A stretch of 5,753 bases of DNA from JAGPHI01 sp036641735 (GTDB lineage: Bacteria > Bacillota > Clostridia > Oscillospirales > Ruminococcaceae), in NCBI GenBank assembly GCA_036641735.1, contig JAVWEG010000096.1:1-5753 (forward strand), in the 5' to 3' direction. A program made the translations under genes and the position numbers. A model generated the notes under the pieces. The model did no database searches. It had not been told where the DNA came from and was given only the letters and a program-made list of their open reading frames with translations. Shown here in pieces: positions 5,685 to 5,753 of this stretch. The stretch's first letter is position 1. Each line of letters starts with the position of its first letter.

Positions 5685-5753
5685 ATGAAAACTATTGGAT
5701 ACGCAATAGTAGGCACAGGCTATTTCGGAGCAGAGCTTGGGCGCATAATGTCG
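5685..5753 (+). CDS. Gfo/Idh/MocA-type oxidoreductase, N-terminus (partial)
   Basis: Only the first 23 codons are present (MKTIGYAIVGTGYFGAELGR...), running off the right edge. They hold a first beta-strand (IGYAIVG) and a GTGYFGAELGR dinucleotide-binding turn, matching the GxGxxGxxxxR fingerprint at the N-terminus of Gfo/Idh/MocA-family NAD(P)-dependent sugar oxidoreductases. AAGGAG (5669-5674) precedes the ATG by 10 nt, and the gap to the permease stop is 21 bp, so it belongs to the importer operon. In such operons these enzymes commonly oxidise or reduce an imported sugar or polyol, such as an inositol- or hexose-like substrate. Another Rossmann-fold dehydrogenase is possible given how little sequence is visible. 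Confidence 0.75.
   Translation, partial: MKTIGYAIVGTGYFGAELGRIMS

Overview
The window looks like a chromosomal carbohydrate-utilisation locus from a Bacillota bacterium, probably a clostridial-type anaerobe. The grounds are strong AGGAGG-type ribosome-binding sites before nearly every gene, AT-rich intergenic DNA, a Gram-positive-style sugar-binding lipoprotein with a Ser/Thr/Ala/Pro-rich linker, and an importer whose visible part has no ATPase gene. The lineage is an inference from style, not from a marker gene.

Layout: (1) 1-259, the 3' end of an O-acetylhomoserine sulfhydrylase-type PLP enzyme, closed by a 20-bp perfect-stem terminator. (2) 315-1235, minus strand, a CE7/AXE1-like acetyl esterase converging on that terminator. 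(3) 1236-1390, a divergent promoter region. (4) 1391-2281, an AraC-family regulator with an N-terminal cupin domain. (5) 2282-2473, a 192-bp regulatory region. (6) 2474-5663, a sugar ABC importer operon: solute-binding lipoprotein, MalF-type permease, MalG-type permease. (7) 5685-5753, the first 23 codons of a Gfo/Idh/MocA-type NAD(P)-dependent oxidoreductase, cut by the window edge.

The most informative observation is non-coding. A 28-bp element occurs twice, matching at 24 of 28 positions: once on the minus strand upstream of the esterase (1335 to 1308) and once on the plus strand upstream of the binding-protein gene (2340 to 2367). Each copy points toward its gene and ends 37 or 38 bp before a perfect TATAAT -10 hexamer. 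Conserved sequence, orientation and spacing make these two promoters likely co-regulated, most simply by the AraC-family protein encoded between them. The esterase-side copy also covers the likely araC promoter, which suggests autoregulation.

Working model (inference): an acetylated sugar or oligosaccharide is captured by the lipoprotein, imported through the two permeases using an ATPase encoded elsewhere, deacetylated in the cytoplasm by the esterase, and processed further by the oxidoreductase. The esterase departs from CE7 signature motifs (RGQ to RGY, HE to HT), so its exact substrate is open. I see no mobile element, CRISPR array, tRNA, rRNA or broken gene.
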